NCBI RefSeq assembly: GCF_900182955.1
Contig: NZ_FXUL01000019.1
Span: 1-64,000, forward strand
Length of the DNA: 64,000 nucleotides
DNA from: Noviherbaspirillum suwonense
GTDB taxonomy: Bacteria; Pseudomonadota; Gammaproteobacteria; Burkholderiales; Burkholderiaceae_D
Direction: 5' to 3'
In this document: piece after piece, positions 55,087 through 63,783 of the stretch
Position numbering within the stretch: the stretch's first letter is position 1
Layout of the letters: each line of letters begins with the position of its first letter
The notes under the pieces: model-generated
The model's database searches: none
What the model was told of the DNA's origin: nothing
Seen by the model: the letters and a program-made list of their open reading frames with translations, nothing else
Position numbers and translations under genes: made by a program

Positions 55087-56145
55087 ATGGAATACAATCC
55101 TCCGCCACTCTTCAAGCAGGGCGCCTCGGCCCGCGCCAAGGTCGTCATCTTCGCGCTGCTTGCCATCGTGTTGCTGGTGGTGGACGCCCGCACCAACACG
55201 CTCGCCATGCTGCGCCAGTTCGCCGGCACCGCGCTGTATCCGCTGCAGGTGGCGGCGCTGGCGCCGCGCGACGCGCTGTATGCCGGCGCCGGCTATGTCG
55301 GGTCGCTCACGGTGCTGCAGCGGGAAAACACCGAACTCAGGAATGAACAGACCCGCAATGCGCAGGCGTTGCAGCAGGGACAGTTCCTGGCCGCCGAAAA
55401 TGCGCACCTGCGGCAGTTGCTGGCCGCGTCGGAACGGCTGCCGGTCAAGTCGGTGCTGAGCGAGATGCTGTATGACACCCGCGACCCGTTCACCCGCAAG
55501 ATCGTGCTGAACCGCGGTTCGCAGCATGGCGTTTCCCTCGGGCAGCCGGTCATCGACGACACCGGCGTCGTCGGCCAGGTGACGAGGCTCTATCCATTCA
55601 CCACCGAAGTCACGCTGCTGACCGACCGCGACCAGGCGATCTCGGTGCAGGTGGTGCGCAGCGGCGTGCGCAGCGTCGCCTATGGCCGCGGCCAGTCCGG
55701 CGTGCTGGAACTGCGCTTCATCGCCGCCAACGCCGACATCAAGAAGGGCGACACGCTGGTCACGTCCGGGCTGGATGGCGTCTATCCGGCCGGGCTGGCG
55801 GTGGCCACGGTGCTGTCGGTCGAGCACAAGTCGGCAGACGCATTCGCCCGCATCGTCTGCCAGCCGGCGGCCGGGATCGACCGCCACCAGCAGTTCCTGA
55901 TCCTGCTGAACGAGCAGAAGATGCCGCCGCGGCCGGCGCCGGAAGAACAGAAAAAGGAAAAGGGGCCGAAGAAGCGGATGAAGGACAGCCCGAAGGACGC
56001 GGCCCAGGCCGCACCCGCAAGCCCCGCCGCTGCAACCGGTGCCGCCGCGGCGGCCAACACGACCCATGCCGCCGGCGCGGCCGAAAAGAATGTGACCCGG
56101 CTCAGCTCGCTGCGCGCGGCGCCGGCCCTGGAGACCAGAAAATGA
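55087..56145 (+). CDS. mreC: rod shape-determining protein MreC
   Basis: The 352-residue protein has one N-terminal TM helix (about 15-32, VVIFALLAIVLLVVDA), a coiled coil (about 70-105, LQRENTELRNEQTRNAQALQ) and the periplasmic beta domain (VLNRGSQHGVSLGQPVIDDT, GVVGQVTR). An Ala/Lys/Pro-rich tail of about 80 residues after LILLNEQKMPPRP is longer than in E. coli. It links MreB to PBP2 and RodA. It overlaps mreD by 4 bases. Confidence 0.96.
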   Translation: MEYNPPPLFKQGASARAKVVIFALLAIVLLVVDARTNTLAMLRQFAGTALYPLQVAALAPRDALYAGAGYVGSLTVLQRENTELRNEQTRNAQALQQGQFLAAENAHLRQLLAASERLPVKSVLSEMLYDTRDPFTRKIVLNRGSQHGVSLGQPVIDDTGVVGQVTRLYPFTTEVTLLTDRDQAISVQVVRSGVRSVAYGRGQSGVLELRFIAANADIKKGDTLVTSGLDGVYPAGLAVATVLSVEHKSADAFARIVCQPAAGIDRHQQFLILLNEQKMPPRPAPEEQKKEKGPKKRMKDSPKDAAQAAPASPAAATGAAAAANTTHAAGAAEKNVTRLSSLRAAPALETRK

Positions 56146-56654
56146 ACCGGCCGCATTACATCCTGCTGCCGGTCAGCCCGCTGTTCATCGCGGTCACGCT
56201 GATCTGCGCTTTCCTGCTCAACCTGCTGCCGTGGGGCGGCCTGACCGGCGTGCCCGACTTCGTCGCGCTGGTGCTGATCTTCTGGAGCGTGCACCAGCCG
56301 CGCAAGGTCGGCATCGGCGTCGCCTTCGTGATGGGGCTGATGATGGACGTGCACAATGCGTCGCTGCTGGGTGAAAACGCGCTGGCCTATACGCTGCTGT
56401 CCTATTTTGCGATCATGATCCACCGGCGCATGCTGTGGTTCCGGCCGCTGACGCAGGCGCTGCACGTGCTGCCGCTGCTGGTGATGATGCAGGTGGTGCA
56501 GATGCTGATCCAGGCGCTGGTCAGCGGCAAGTTCCCGGGCTGGTTCTATTTCGCGTCCAGCCTGGTCAGCGCCGCCCTGTGGCCGCTGGTCACCTGGATG
56601 CTGCTGGCGCCGCAGAGAAGGGCAATCGACCGCGATGAAACCCGTCCCATCTGA
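56142..56654 (+). CDS. mreD: rod shape-determining protein MreD
   Basis: This 170-residue integral membrane protein has about five TM helices (PLFIAVTLICAFLLNLLPW, GIGVAFVMGLMMDVH and others) and matches MreD in length and position. It is part of the elongasome with MreC. Its ATG overlaps the mreC TGA. Confidence 0.93.
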   Translation: MNRPHYILLPVSPLFIAVTLICAFLLNLLPWGGLTGVPDFVALVLIFWSVHQPRKVGIGVAFVMGLMMDVHNASLLGENALAYTLLSYFAIMIHRRMLWFRPLTQALHVLPLLVMMQVVQMLIQALVSGKFPGWFYFASSLVSAALWPLVTWMLLAPQRRAIDRDETRPI

Positions 56655-56722
56655 ACCGTCCGGCTCAGCCGGGCCGTCCGGGCGCTACCCGATGCACCGC
56701 ATTCTGCAGGAATGGCACACGC

Positions 56723-58711
56723 ATGACTGAATTCAAGAATACCGAACGGGAACTGCACTACTTCCGGATGCGGCTTTCCGTGGCCGGCCTGTTCGTGCTG
56801 GTTTTCTTCGGCCTGCTGGCGGCGCGCTTCGTCTGGCTGCAGGCATACCAGCACGACCATTACGCCGCGCAGGCCGAGGACAACCGGATCTCCATCGTGC
56901 CCGTCGTGCCCAACCGCGGCCTGATCGTGGACCGCAACGGCGTGGTGCTGGCCCGCAATTTCGCCGCCTACACGCTGGAAATCACGCCGTCCAAGATCAG
57001 GGGCGACCTGGACGAGGTGATCGATGCGCTGGCCGGCATCGTCGAGATCCAGACCAAGGACCGGCGGCGCTTCCGGCGCCAGCTGGAAGAATCCAAGAAC
57101 TTCGAGAGCCTGCCGATCCGCACCCGGCTGACCGACGACGAGGTCGCCAAGTTCACCGCGCAGCGCTACCGCTTTCCCGGCGTCGACATCCAGGCGCGGC
57201 TGTTCCGCCAGTATCCGCTGGGCTCGGTGGCGTCCCACGTGATCGGCTACATCGGCCGGATCAGCCAGCGCGAGGCGGCGAAGATCGAGGACACCGACGA
57301 CGCCGCGAATTACAACGGCACCAGCTACATCGGCAAGGAAGGCGTCGAGAAGAGCTACGAGGCGCAGCTGCATGGCCAGACCGGCTACGAGGAAGTGGAA
57401 GTGTCGGCCGGCGGCCGCGCGGTGCGCACGCTGTCGCGCAAGCCGGCCACGCCGGGCGCGAACCTGATCCTGTCGCTCGATATCGAGCTGCAGAAAGTCG
57501 TCGAGCAGGCCTTCGGCAACCGGCGCGGCGCGCTGATCGCCATCGAGCCGGCGACCGGCGACGTGCTGGCCTATGTGTCGATGCCGACCTTCGATCCCAA
57601 CCTGTTCGTCGAAGGCATCGACCAGCAGAGCTGGGACGAGCTCAACACCTCGCCGGACAAGCCGCTGGTCAACCGGCCGCTGTCGGGCAGCTATCCGCCC
57701 GGCTCGACCTACAAGCCCTTCATGGCGCTGGCCGCGCTGGAGCTGGGCCGGCGCACGCCGGCGTCCGCGATCAGCGACCCAGGCTATTTCAACTTCGGCA
57801 ATCACCGCTTCCGCGACGACAAGGAAGGCGGCCACGGCACGGTCGACATGTACCGCTCCATCGTGCAGTCCTGCGACACCTATTACTATCACCTCGCCAA
57901 CGACCTCGGCGTCGACGCGATGCACGATTTCATGAAGCCCTTCGGTTTCGGCCAGATCACCGGCATCGACCTCGAGCACGAGAAGCGCGGCATCCTGCCG
58001 TCGACCACCTGGAAGCGGACCTCGTACCGCCGGCCCGAGCAGCAGAAATGGTATGCCGGCGAAACCATCTCGCTGGGCATCGGCCAGGGCTACAACTCGT
58101 TTACGCCGCTGCAGCTCGCGCATGCGACCGCCATCCTCGCCAACAACGGCGTGGTGATGAAGCCGCACCTGGTCAAGTTCATGGAAGACGGCGGCACCCG
58201 CGCCCGCACGGCGACCGTGCCCAAGGAAAGCTACCGGATTGCGCTGAAGCAGCAGAACATCGACGTCATCAAGAATGCGATGGTGGGCGTGATGCGCGAG
58301 GGCACCGCGGCCAAGGTGTTCGCCAACGCCGGCTATGTGTCGGGCGGCAAGACCGGCACCGCCCAGGTCATTGCGATCAAGAAGAACGAGAAGTACAACG
58401 CCAGCAAGATCGACGAGCGGCACCGCGACCACTCGCTGTTTACGGCCTTCGCGCCGGCCGACAAGCCGCGCATCGCGATTGCCATCATCGTCGAGAACGG
58501 CGGCTTCGGCGCGACCGCCGCCGCGCCCATCGTCAGGGAAGCGCTGGACTTCTACCTGCTGGGCAAGCGCGCCAACCCGAACCGCCAGGACGACGTGCCG
58601 ACCGAGAAGATCGATATCTCCGACACCCGCCCGCTGGCCGAGATACGAGCCGACGAAACTTCCGACGGCGGACCGCGCGCCGGCGCGGAGACACAGGGCA
58701 ACCGGGACTGA
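56723..58711 (+). CDS. mrdA: penicillin-binding protein 2 (elongation transpeptidase)
   Basis: The 662-residue class B PBP has an N-terminal TM helix (about 15-38), a dimerisation domain starting RGLIVDRNGVVLARNF, and the transpeptidase domain with S328-TYK in PPGSTYKPFMALA, the SCD motif in SIVQSCDTYYYHLA, and K543-TGT in SGGKTGTAQVIA. It cross-links peptidoglycan during elongation with RodA, encoded 6 bases downstream. Confidence 0.97.
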   Translation: MTEFKNTERELHYFRMRLSVAGLFVLVFFGLLAARFVWLQAYQHDHYAAQAEDNRISIVPVVPNRGLIVDRNGVVLARNFAAYTLEITPSKIRGDLDEVIDALAGIVEIQTKDRRRFRRQLEESKNFESLPIRTRLTDDEVAKFTAQRYRFPGVDIQARLFRQYPLGSVASHVIGYIGRISQREAAKIEDTDDAANYNGTSYIGKEGVEKSYEAQLHGQTGYEEVEVSAGGRAVRTLSRKPATPGANLILSLDIELQKVVEQAFGNRRGALIAIEPATGDVLAYVSMPTFDPNLFVEGIDQQSWDELNTSPDKPLVNRPLSGSYPPGSTYKPFMALAALELGRRTPASAISDPGYFNFGNHRFRDDKEGGHGTVDMYRSIVQSCDTYYYHLANDLGVDAMHDFMKPFGFGQITGIDLEHEKRGILPSTTWKRTSYRRPEQQKWYAGETISLGIGQGYNSFTPLQLAHATAILANNGVVMKPHLVKFMEDGGTRARTATVPKESYRIALKQQNIDVIKNAMVGVMREGTAAKVFANAGYVSGGKTGTAQVIAIKKNEKYNASKIDERHRDHSLFTAFAPADKPRIAIAIIVENGGFGATAAAPIVREALDFYLLGKRANPNRQDDVPTEKIDISDTRPLAEIRADETSDGGPRAGAETQGNRD

Positions 58712-58717
58712 CAAATC

Positions 58718-59830
58718 ATGCAACTTTCCGAAAAACGCCCGCTCTGGCAAATCGTCAAACCCTTCCTGACCGCATTCGACGGGCCGCTGACGCTGATCAT
58801 CTTCCTGATCCTGTCCACCGGCATCGTGACGCTGTATTCGGCCGGCATCGACTTCCCCGGCCGCGTCGAGGACCAGCTGCGCAACATCCTGGTGTCCTTC
58901 GTCATCATGTGGATCGCCGCCAACGTGCCGCCGCAGACCCTGATGCGCTTTGCCGTGCCGATCTATACGGTCGGCGTCGCGCTGCTGGTGGCGGTGGCGA
59001 TGTTCGGCATGATCAAGAAAGGCGCCCGGCGCTGGCTCAATGTCGGCATGGTGATCCAGCCTTCCGAGATCATGAAGATCGCGATGCCGCTGATGCTGGC
59101 CTGGTACTTCCAGAAGCGCGAGGGCATGCTGCGCTGGAACCATTTCCTGGTGGCGGCAATGCTGCTGATGCTGCCGGTGTTCCTGATCGCGCGCCAGCCC
59201 GACCTCGGCACCTCGCTGCTGGTCGCGGCCGCCGGCTTCTACGTGATCTTCCTTGCCGGCCTGTCGTGGAAGGTGCTGCTGGGGCTGTTCATCGCCGGCG
59301 GCGCCAGCCTGCCGGTGGCCTGGACCACGATGCACGACTACCAGCGCGCGCGGGTCATGATGCTGATCGACCCGACCGAAGACCCGCTGGGCAAGGGCTT
59401 CCACATCATCCAGTCGACGATTGCGATCGGCTCCGGCGGCATTGCCGGCAAGGGCTGGCTGAACGGCACCCAGGCGCACCTCGAGTTCATCCCGGAACGG
59501 ACGACCGATTTTATTTTTGCGGTATTCTCCGAGGAATTCGGGCTGATCGGCAATGGCGTGCTGCTGTTCCTGTACCTGCTGCTGATCGCCCGCGGGCTCA
59601 TCATCGCCGCCAATGCGCCGACCTTCTTCGCGCGGCTGCTGGCCGGCGCGATCACGCTGATCTTCTTTACCTATGCGTTCGTCAACATGGGCATGGTCAG
59701 CGGCATCCTCCCGGTGGTCGGCGTGCCGCTGCCGTTCATGAGCTATGGCGGCACCGCGCTGGTGACGCTGGGGCTGGGGGCCGGCATCCTGATGAGCATA
59801 CAGCGGCACCGCAAGCTGGTGCAGACCTGA
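58718..59830 (+). CDS. rodA: SEDS glycosyltransferase RodA
   Basis: The protein (370 residues) has about ten TM helices and SEDS-family signatures: GARRWLNVGMVIQPSEIMKI, DLGTSLLVAAAGFYVIF, TDFIFAVFSEEFGLIGN and GVPLPFMSYGGTALVTLGLG. It polymerises glycan strands from lipid II in complex with PBP2. Confidence 0.97.
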   Translation: MQLSEKRPLWQIVKPFLTAFDGPLTLIIFLILSTGIVTLYSAGIDFPGRVEDQLRNILVSFVIMWIAANVPPQTLMRFAVPIYTVGVALLVAVAMFGMIKKGARRWLNVGMVIQPSEIMKIAMPLMLAWYFQKREGMLRWNHFLVAAMLLMLPVFLIARQPDLGTSLLVAAAGFYVIFLAGLSWKVLLGLFIAGGASLPVAWTTMHDYQRARVMMLIDPTEDPLGKGFHIIQSTIAIGSGGIAGKGWLNGTQAHLEFIPERTTDFIFAVFSEEFGLIGNGVLLFLYLLLIARGLIIAANAPTFFARLLAGAITLIFFTYAFVNMGMVSGILPVVGVPLPFMSYGGTALVTLGLGAGILMSIQRHRKLVQT

Positions 59831-59880
59831 GACAGGCCGGGGCAAGCCCCGGGCGCGACACGATAACAAGGAAAATAACG

Positions 59881-61023
59881 ATGCAGGAAAAAGCGATGCA
59901 CTGTCGATCACGCACATGGCCCGGCGCGGCCGTCGTGCTTGCCGCGTTCGTGATGCTGGCCGCCGGCTGCGGCAGCCCGCCGACGCGGCCGGCCGATGGC
60001 GGCGCGACCGCCAGCACCGCCAACTCCGCGCGCCGCAACCTGCCGGCGCTCCCGCCCGCCGGCTCCGGCCGCGGCGGCTATTACCAGGACGACGGTCCGG
60101 GCGACAACCCGCCGGACAACCTGTGGGACATACCCGACGCCGAGCCGCGCATCGAGCCCTATGCCAACCGCGGCAACAAGCCCTATGTGGTTTTTGGCAA
60201 GACCTACACGCCGCAGCTCGACGAACAGCCGGCCAGGCAGCGCGGACGCGGCAGCTGGTACGGCAAGAAATTCCATGGCCAGCGCACATCGTCGGGCGAG
60301 CCGTACGACATGTACAAGATGACCGCCGCCCACCCGACCTTCCCGATACCGTCCTATGCCCGCGTCACCAACATCACCAACGGCAGGACCGTGGTGGTCC
60401 GGGTCAACGACCGCGGGCCGTTTCATTCGGACCGCATCATCGACCTGTCCTATACCGCGGCGCTGAAGCTCGGCTACATCGGGCACGGCAGCGCCCAGCT
60501 CGAAGTCCAGCGCATCCTGCCGGAAGAGATCAGGCAGATGGAGCTGGCCCGCAGCAGCGGCGCGGCGCCTGCCGTCGCCAGCGCCGCGCCGCTGCCAACC
60601 ATGTCCGCAATGACGACCGTCGGCATGGCCCCGGCCGCGCTGTCGGCGCCGTCGCCAGTCGAGACCGGGGCGGTGCCGATGCCGCTGACGACCGTCAGCG
60701 CGCCCGCCGAGATGCTGGTCGCGCCCGCAGCGGTCGCACCGGTGGCAGGGCCTGCGCCCGCGCCGATGGCAGCGGCAAGCCCGGCGCCTGCCGGCAGCTT
60801 CTACCTGCAGCTCGGCGCCTTCTCGCAGGCGGCCAACGCGCAGGCCGCGCGGGCGCAGCATGCGCAGCGCTGGAACGGCCGGCTGCAACAGGTCGACGTG
60901 GTCGAAAACAACAGCCTGTTCCGCCTCTACGGCGGCCCGTTCGACAGCCGCGCCGACGCCGAAGCCACCGCGCGCCAGATGCAGGCCAGCGGCGGACCCT
61001 TGCCCATCGTCGTGCAGCGCTGA
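59881..61023 (+). CDS. rlpA: septal-ring lytic transglycosylase-type lipoprotein RlpA
   Basis: The 380-residue lipoprotein precursor has the lipobox AAGC in VMLAAGCGSPP. The double-psi beta-barrel domain is GRGSWYGKKFHGQRTSSGEP to VNDRGPFHSDRIIDLSYTAA (about 120-215), with the catalytic-type Asp and His. An Ala/Pro-rich linker (about 220-300) and a C-terminal SPOR domain (SFYLQLGAFSQAANAQAARA) that binds denuded glycan follow. ATG 59881 has AAGGAAAA upstream; an ATG at 59896 is possible. It closes the elongation cluster, as in many betaproteobacteria. Confidence 0.93.
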   Translation: MQEKAMHCRSRTWPGAAVVLAAFVMLAAGCGSPPTRPADGGATASTANSARRNLPALPPAGSGRGGYYQDDGPGDNPPDNLWDIPDAEPRIEPYANRGNKPYVVFGKTYTPQLDEQPARQRGRGSWYGKKFHGQRTSSGEPYDMYKMTAAHPTFPIPSYARVTNITNGRTVVVRVNDRGPFHSDRIIDLSYTAALKLGYIGHGSAQLEVQRILPEEIRQMELARSSGAAPAVASAAPLPTMSAMTTVGMAPAALSAPSPVETGAVPMPLTTVSAPAEMLVAPAAVAPVAGPAPAPMAAASPAPAGSFYLQLGAFSQAANAQAARAQHAQRWNGRLQQVDVVENNSLFRLYGGPFDSRADAEATARQMQASGGPLPIVVQR

Positions 61024-61074
61024 GAACGAGGGGCTGAACCGAACGGCTGCATGCCGGTCGCCGCCCCACGCCCA

Positions 61075-61103
61075 GTGTCAGACGGACTTCCGTCGCCTGA
61101 CAC
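61075..61103. repeat. strong 29-base hairpin between rlpA and rsmI
   Basis: GTGTCAG (61075-61081) pairs with CTGACAC (61097-61103), and inside ACGG pairs with CCGT around an ACTT loop. It lies between the convergent rlpA and rsmI genes and has no T run. It may be a transcription-end structure or a copy of a dispersed palindromic (REP-like) element. Confidence 0.65.
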
Positions 61104-61129
61104 CGCGCGCCGGCATCGGCCGGCCGCGC

Positions 61130-62026
61130 TTATTCGCTGTCGCCGTCGTCCTCGCCCGGCATGTCCGCCTTCATCCGCAGGGCGCGCTCATACAGCGCAT
61201 TCTTTTTCTGCCCGGTGATGCGCGCCGCGAGCGCGGCCGCCTGCTTCACCGTGCATTCCTCCAGCAGGATCGCCAGCACGCGGTCGGACTCGGCCGCCGC
61301 GCCTTCCTCCTGCGCCGGCGCGCCCTCGACCACCAGCACGAACTCGCCGCGCTGGCGGTTGGCGTCGGCCGCCAGCCAGGCCGCGGCATCGGCCAGCGGG
61401 CAGCGGTGGATTTCCTCGAACATCTTGGTCAGCTCGCGCGCGAACACCACCTGCCGGGTCGGCTCGAAGTCCGCCGCCAGCGCCGCCACCGTCTCGACGA
61501 TGCGGTGCGGCGCTTCGTAGAACACCAGCGTCGCCGCCAGCGGCTTCAGCTGCGCCAGCACGGTGTCGCGCTGGCGCGCCTTGGCCGGCAGGAAGCCGTG
61601 AAAATGGAAACGGTCGTTGACCAGGCCGGCGACCGACAGCGCGGCGATCACGGCCGATGCGCCGGGCACCGGCACCACCCGCAGGCCGGCCGCGCGCACC
61701 GCGTCGACGATGCGCGCGCCGGGATCGGACACCGCCGGCGTGCCGGCATCCGACACCAGCGCGATGCGCTCGCCTGCCTGCAGCCGGGCGATCAGCTTGT
61801 CGGCGACTTCCCGTTCATTGTGCTGGTGCGCCGCGACCAGCGGCCGGTGCAGCCCGTAGCGCGTCAGCAGCTGCGCGGTATTGCGGGTGTCCTCGCAGGC
61901 GACGGCGTCGACCAGCGCCAGCACTTGCAGTGCGCGCAAGCTGATGTCGGCTGCATTTCCGATGGGTGTGGCCAGCACATATAATGCACAGGCCGGATAA
62001 TTCTGGGCAACAAGATCCTGCATCAT
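61130..62026 (-). CDS. rsmI: 16S rRNA 2'-O-ribose C1402 methyltransferase
   Basis: The 298-residue SAM-dependent methyltransferase of the tetrapyrrole-methylase fold has LYVLATPIGNAADISLRALQ, the ACEDTRNTAQLL block, LVSDAGTPAVSDPG and the FYEAPHRIVETV signature. It methylates C1402 in 16S rRNA. I use the ATG at 62026 (or 62023), since upstream in-frame sequence belongs to the divergent neighbour. A C-terminal acidic tail (PGEDDGDSE) is present. Confidence 0.95.
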   Translation of the reverse strand: MMQDLVAQNYPACALYVLATPIGNAADISLRALQVLALVDAVACEDTRNTAQLLTRYGLHRPLVAAHQHNEREVADKLIARLQAGERIALVSDAGTPAVSDPGARIVDAVRAAGLRVVPVPGASAVIAALSVAGLVNDRFHFHGFLPAKARQRDTVLAQLKPLAATLVFYEAPHRIVETVAALAADFEPTRQVVFARELTKMFEEIHRCPLADAAAWLAADANRQRGEFVLVVEGAPAQEEGAAAESDRVLAILLEECTVKQAAALAARITGQKKNALYERALRMKADMPGEDDGDSE

Positions 62027-62075
62027 GGGCAGGGCGCCGGAAAAGCTGAATGCGGGTAGTGTCATTGGAGGCGAA

Positions 62076-63356
62076 ATGTCGTTCCGAAAAATGAAGACCG
62101 GGCCGGGAAGCTGCGCGGCACTTGTGCCGCGCAGGCTGATCGCCGCGGCAATGCTGGCCGGATTGTGCGCGCTGGCCCAGGCAAACACAACCGCGGCAAA
62201 TGCGTACCCGGCGGACGGCCTGATGCTGGCCCAGAACGACATCAGCCTGATGCCCGGCGGCCCGGTCGAGACCGAATCGGTGCCGACGCCCGACGTCCTG
62301 ACCCAGCCGCAGGACCAGGCGGCCGCGCCCCGCGCGTCCGGCCCCGTGCGCATCGGCCTGCTGCTGCCGCTGCGTTCCGACAGCTTGCGGGCCGCCGCCT
62401 CGATGGTGCGCGACGGCTTCGTCGCCGCCTACGAGAAAAGCCGCGACCCCGGCGTCAGCCTGACCGTGATCGAAACCGGCGACGCCGCGCAGGACGTGCT
62501 GGATGCCTATGCCGGCACGCTGCCCGATGTCGACATCATGGTCGGCCCGCTGTCGCGCAGCGGCGCCGCCGCCGTCGCCCGGCGCGGCACGGTCGACAAG
62601 CCGACCATTGCGCTGACGCCCGCCGACGCGGTCGGCGACAATGCCGGCGCGATACCGCAGCTCCTGAGCATGGGCCTGTCGCTGGAGGACGATGCGCGCC
62701 AGGCGGCCGAATGGGCCGCCGCCGATCAGCCCGGCGCCGCGGCGCTCGTCGTCTCCACGTCCACCGCCTGGCAGCGCCGCGCCGCGCGCGCATTCCAGGC
62801 GGCCTGGCAGCGCCGCGGCCAGCCGGCCGAGATGTTTGAGCTGAGCGCCGCCGGCGGCAACTTGAGCGCCAGCGCGCTGGGGCAGCTGCAGGAGCGGCTG
62901 CGCATCGGCCGTCCGGGCCTGGTGTTCGCCGCGCTCGACGCGGCGCAGGCGCGCCAGCTGCGCGAATCGATCGGCGCCGACCTGCCGATGTACGGCACCT
63001 CGCAACTCAATCCATACACGCCGCAGGGCTGGACCGCCGTCGAGGCCCGCGCCGACATGAATGGCGTGCGCTTCATCGACCTGCCCTGGCTGCTGCGCCC
63101 GGACAGCGCCGCGGCAGCCGGCTACAACCGGCCGGAACAGGCGCGCAGCGCCGACATGGAACGGCTGTATGCGCTCGGCATCGACGCCTACCAGGTCGCG
63201 CGCGGCGTGGCAGCGCAGCGCGGGGTGTTCGATGTCGATGGCGCCACCGGCAAGCTCAGGATCAGCATCGGCGCCGGCCCCGCCCGCTTCGAGCGCAGCG
63301 CGTCGCCAGCCGCTTACCAGGACGGCATTGCCGCGCCGATGCCCGGGCCGCCGTGA
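62076..63356 (+). CDS. LppC/LpoA-like penicillin-binding protein activator
   Basis: The 426-residue exported protein (signal about 1-48, LIAAAMLAGLCALAQA) has a periplasmic-binding-protein type I fold: VRIGLLLPLRSDSLRAAASM, VIETGDAAQDVLDAY, IMVGPLSRSGAAAVARRG and LPMYGTSQLNPYTPQGW. In enterics LpoA activates PBP1A from the outer membrane. The TPR part of E. coli LpoA is missing and the Cys in AGLCAL is not a perfect lipobox, so anchoring is uncertain. ATG 62076 follows GGAGGCGAA. It is divergent from rsmI by 49 bases and overlaps yraN. Confidence 0.85.
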   Translation: MSFRKMKTGPGSCAALVPRRLIAAAMLAGLCALAQANTTAANAYPADGLMLAQNDISLMPGGPVETESVPTPDVLTQPQDQAAAPRASGPVRIGLLLPLRSDSLRAAASMVRDGFVAAYEKSRDPGVSLTVIETGDAAQDVLDAYAGTLPDVDIMVGPLSRSGAAAVARRGTVDKPTIALTPADAVGDNAGAIPQLLSMGLSLEDDARQAAEWAAADQPGAAALVVSTSTAWQRRAARAFQAAWQRRGQPAEMFELSAAGGNLSASALGQLQERLRIGRPGLVFAALDAAQARQLRESIGADLPMYGTSQLNPYTPQGWTAVEARADMNGVRFIDLPWLLRPDSAAAAGYNRPEQARSADMERLYALGIDAYQVARGVAAQRGVFDVDGATGKLRISIGAGPARFERSASPAAYQDGIAAPMPGPP

Positions 63357-63739
63357 AGGATGGACCGAAGGACGGAATGAAGGACGGCGCCACGCGCACC
63401 GCGCGCCAGCTTGCAGGCGACGCCGGCGAGGATGCGGCGCTGGCGCACCTGCAGGAACAGGGGCTGGTCCTGGTCGAACGCAATTTCAGCTGCCGCGGCG
63501 GCGAGCTCGACCTGGTCATGCGTGACGGCGCCACCGTGGTCTTCGTCGAAGTGCGCCGGCGCGCCAGCGGCGCTTTCGGCGGCGCGGCAGCCACCATCGG
63601 CCGCGCCAAGCAGGCGCGGCTGCAAGCCGCAGCGAACACCTGGCTGCAGCGTTACCGGATGCCGCCGGCATGCCGTTTCGACGTGGTCGCCATCGACGGC
63701 GGCGTGCTGAGCTGGCTCAGGAACGCCATCGTCGGATGA
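63353..63739 (+). CDS. yraN: YraN family (UPF0102) endonuclease-fold protein
   Basis: The 128-residue protein has the family core: AGDAGEDAALAHLQEQGLVL, NFSCRGGELDLVMRDG and VVFVEVRRR, the E...D...ExK-like nuclease pattern in which the last position is Arg. The function of YraN is not established. The GTG at 63353 overlaps the stop of the LpoA-like gene (GTGA); an ATG at 63377 would remove eight repetitive residues (MKDGPKDG). Confidence 0.92.
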   Translation: MKDGPKDGMKDGATRTARQLAGDAGEDAALAHLQEQGLVLVERNFSCRGGELDLVMRDGATVVFVEVRRRASGAFGGAAATIGRAKQARLQAAANTWLQRYRMPPACRFDVVAIDGGVLSWLRNAIVG

Positions 63740-63769
63740 GCCAGAACCGGGCTCCAACCGCTTACACCT

Positions 63770-63775
63770 TATAAT
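63770..63775 (+). promoter_or_regulatory. possible -10 box just before the SIS-domain gene
   Basis: A perfect TATAAT lies only 8 bases before the ATG at 63784. If used, the transcript would be leaderless or nearly so. No clear -35 is visible. Confidence 0.3.
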
Positions 63776-63783
63776 CCCGCATC

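Noticed and set aside
56546-60289. A 1,247-codon open frame antisense to mreD, mrdA, rodA and rlpA
   Set aside because: It is a shadow frame of high-GC coding sequence: composition is His/Arg/Asp/Gln-rich with no domain, and the sense strand has a full set of well-known genes.
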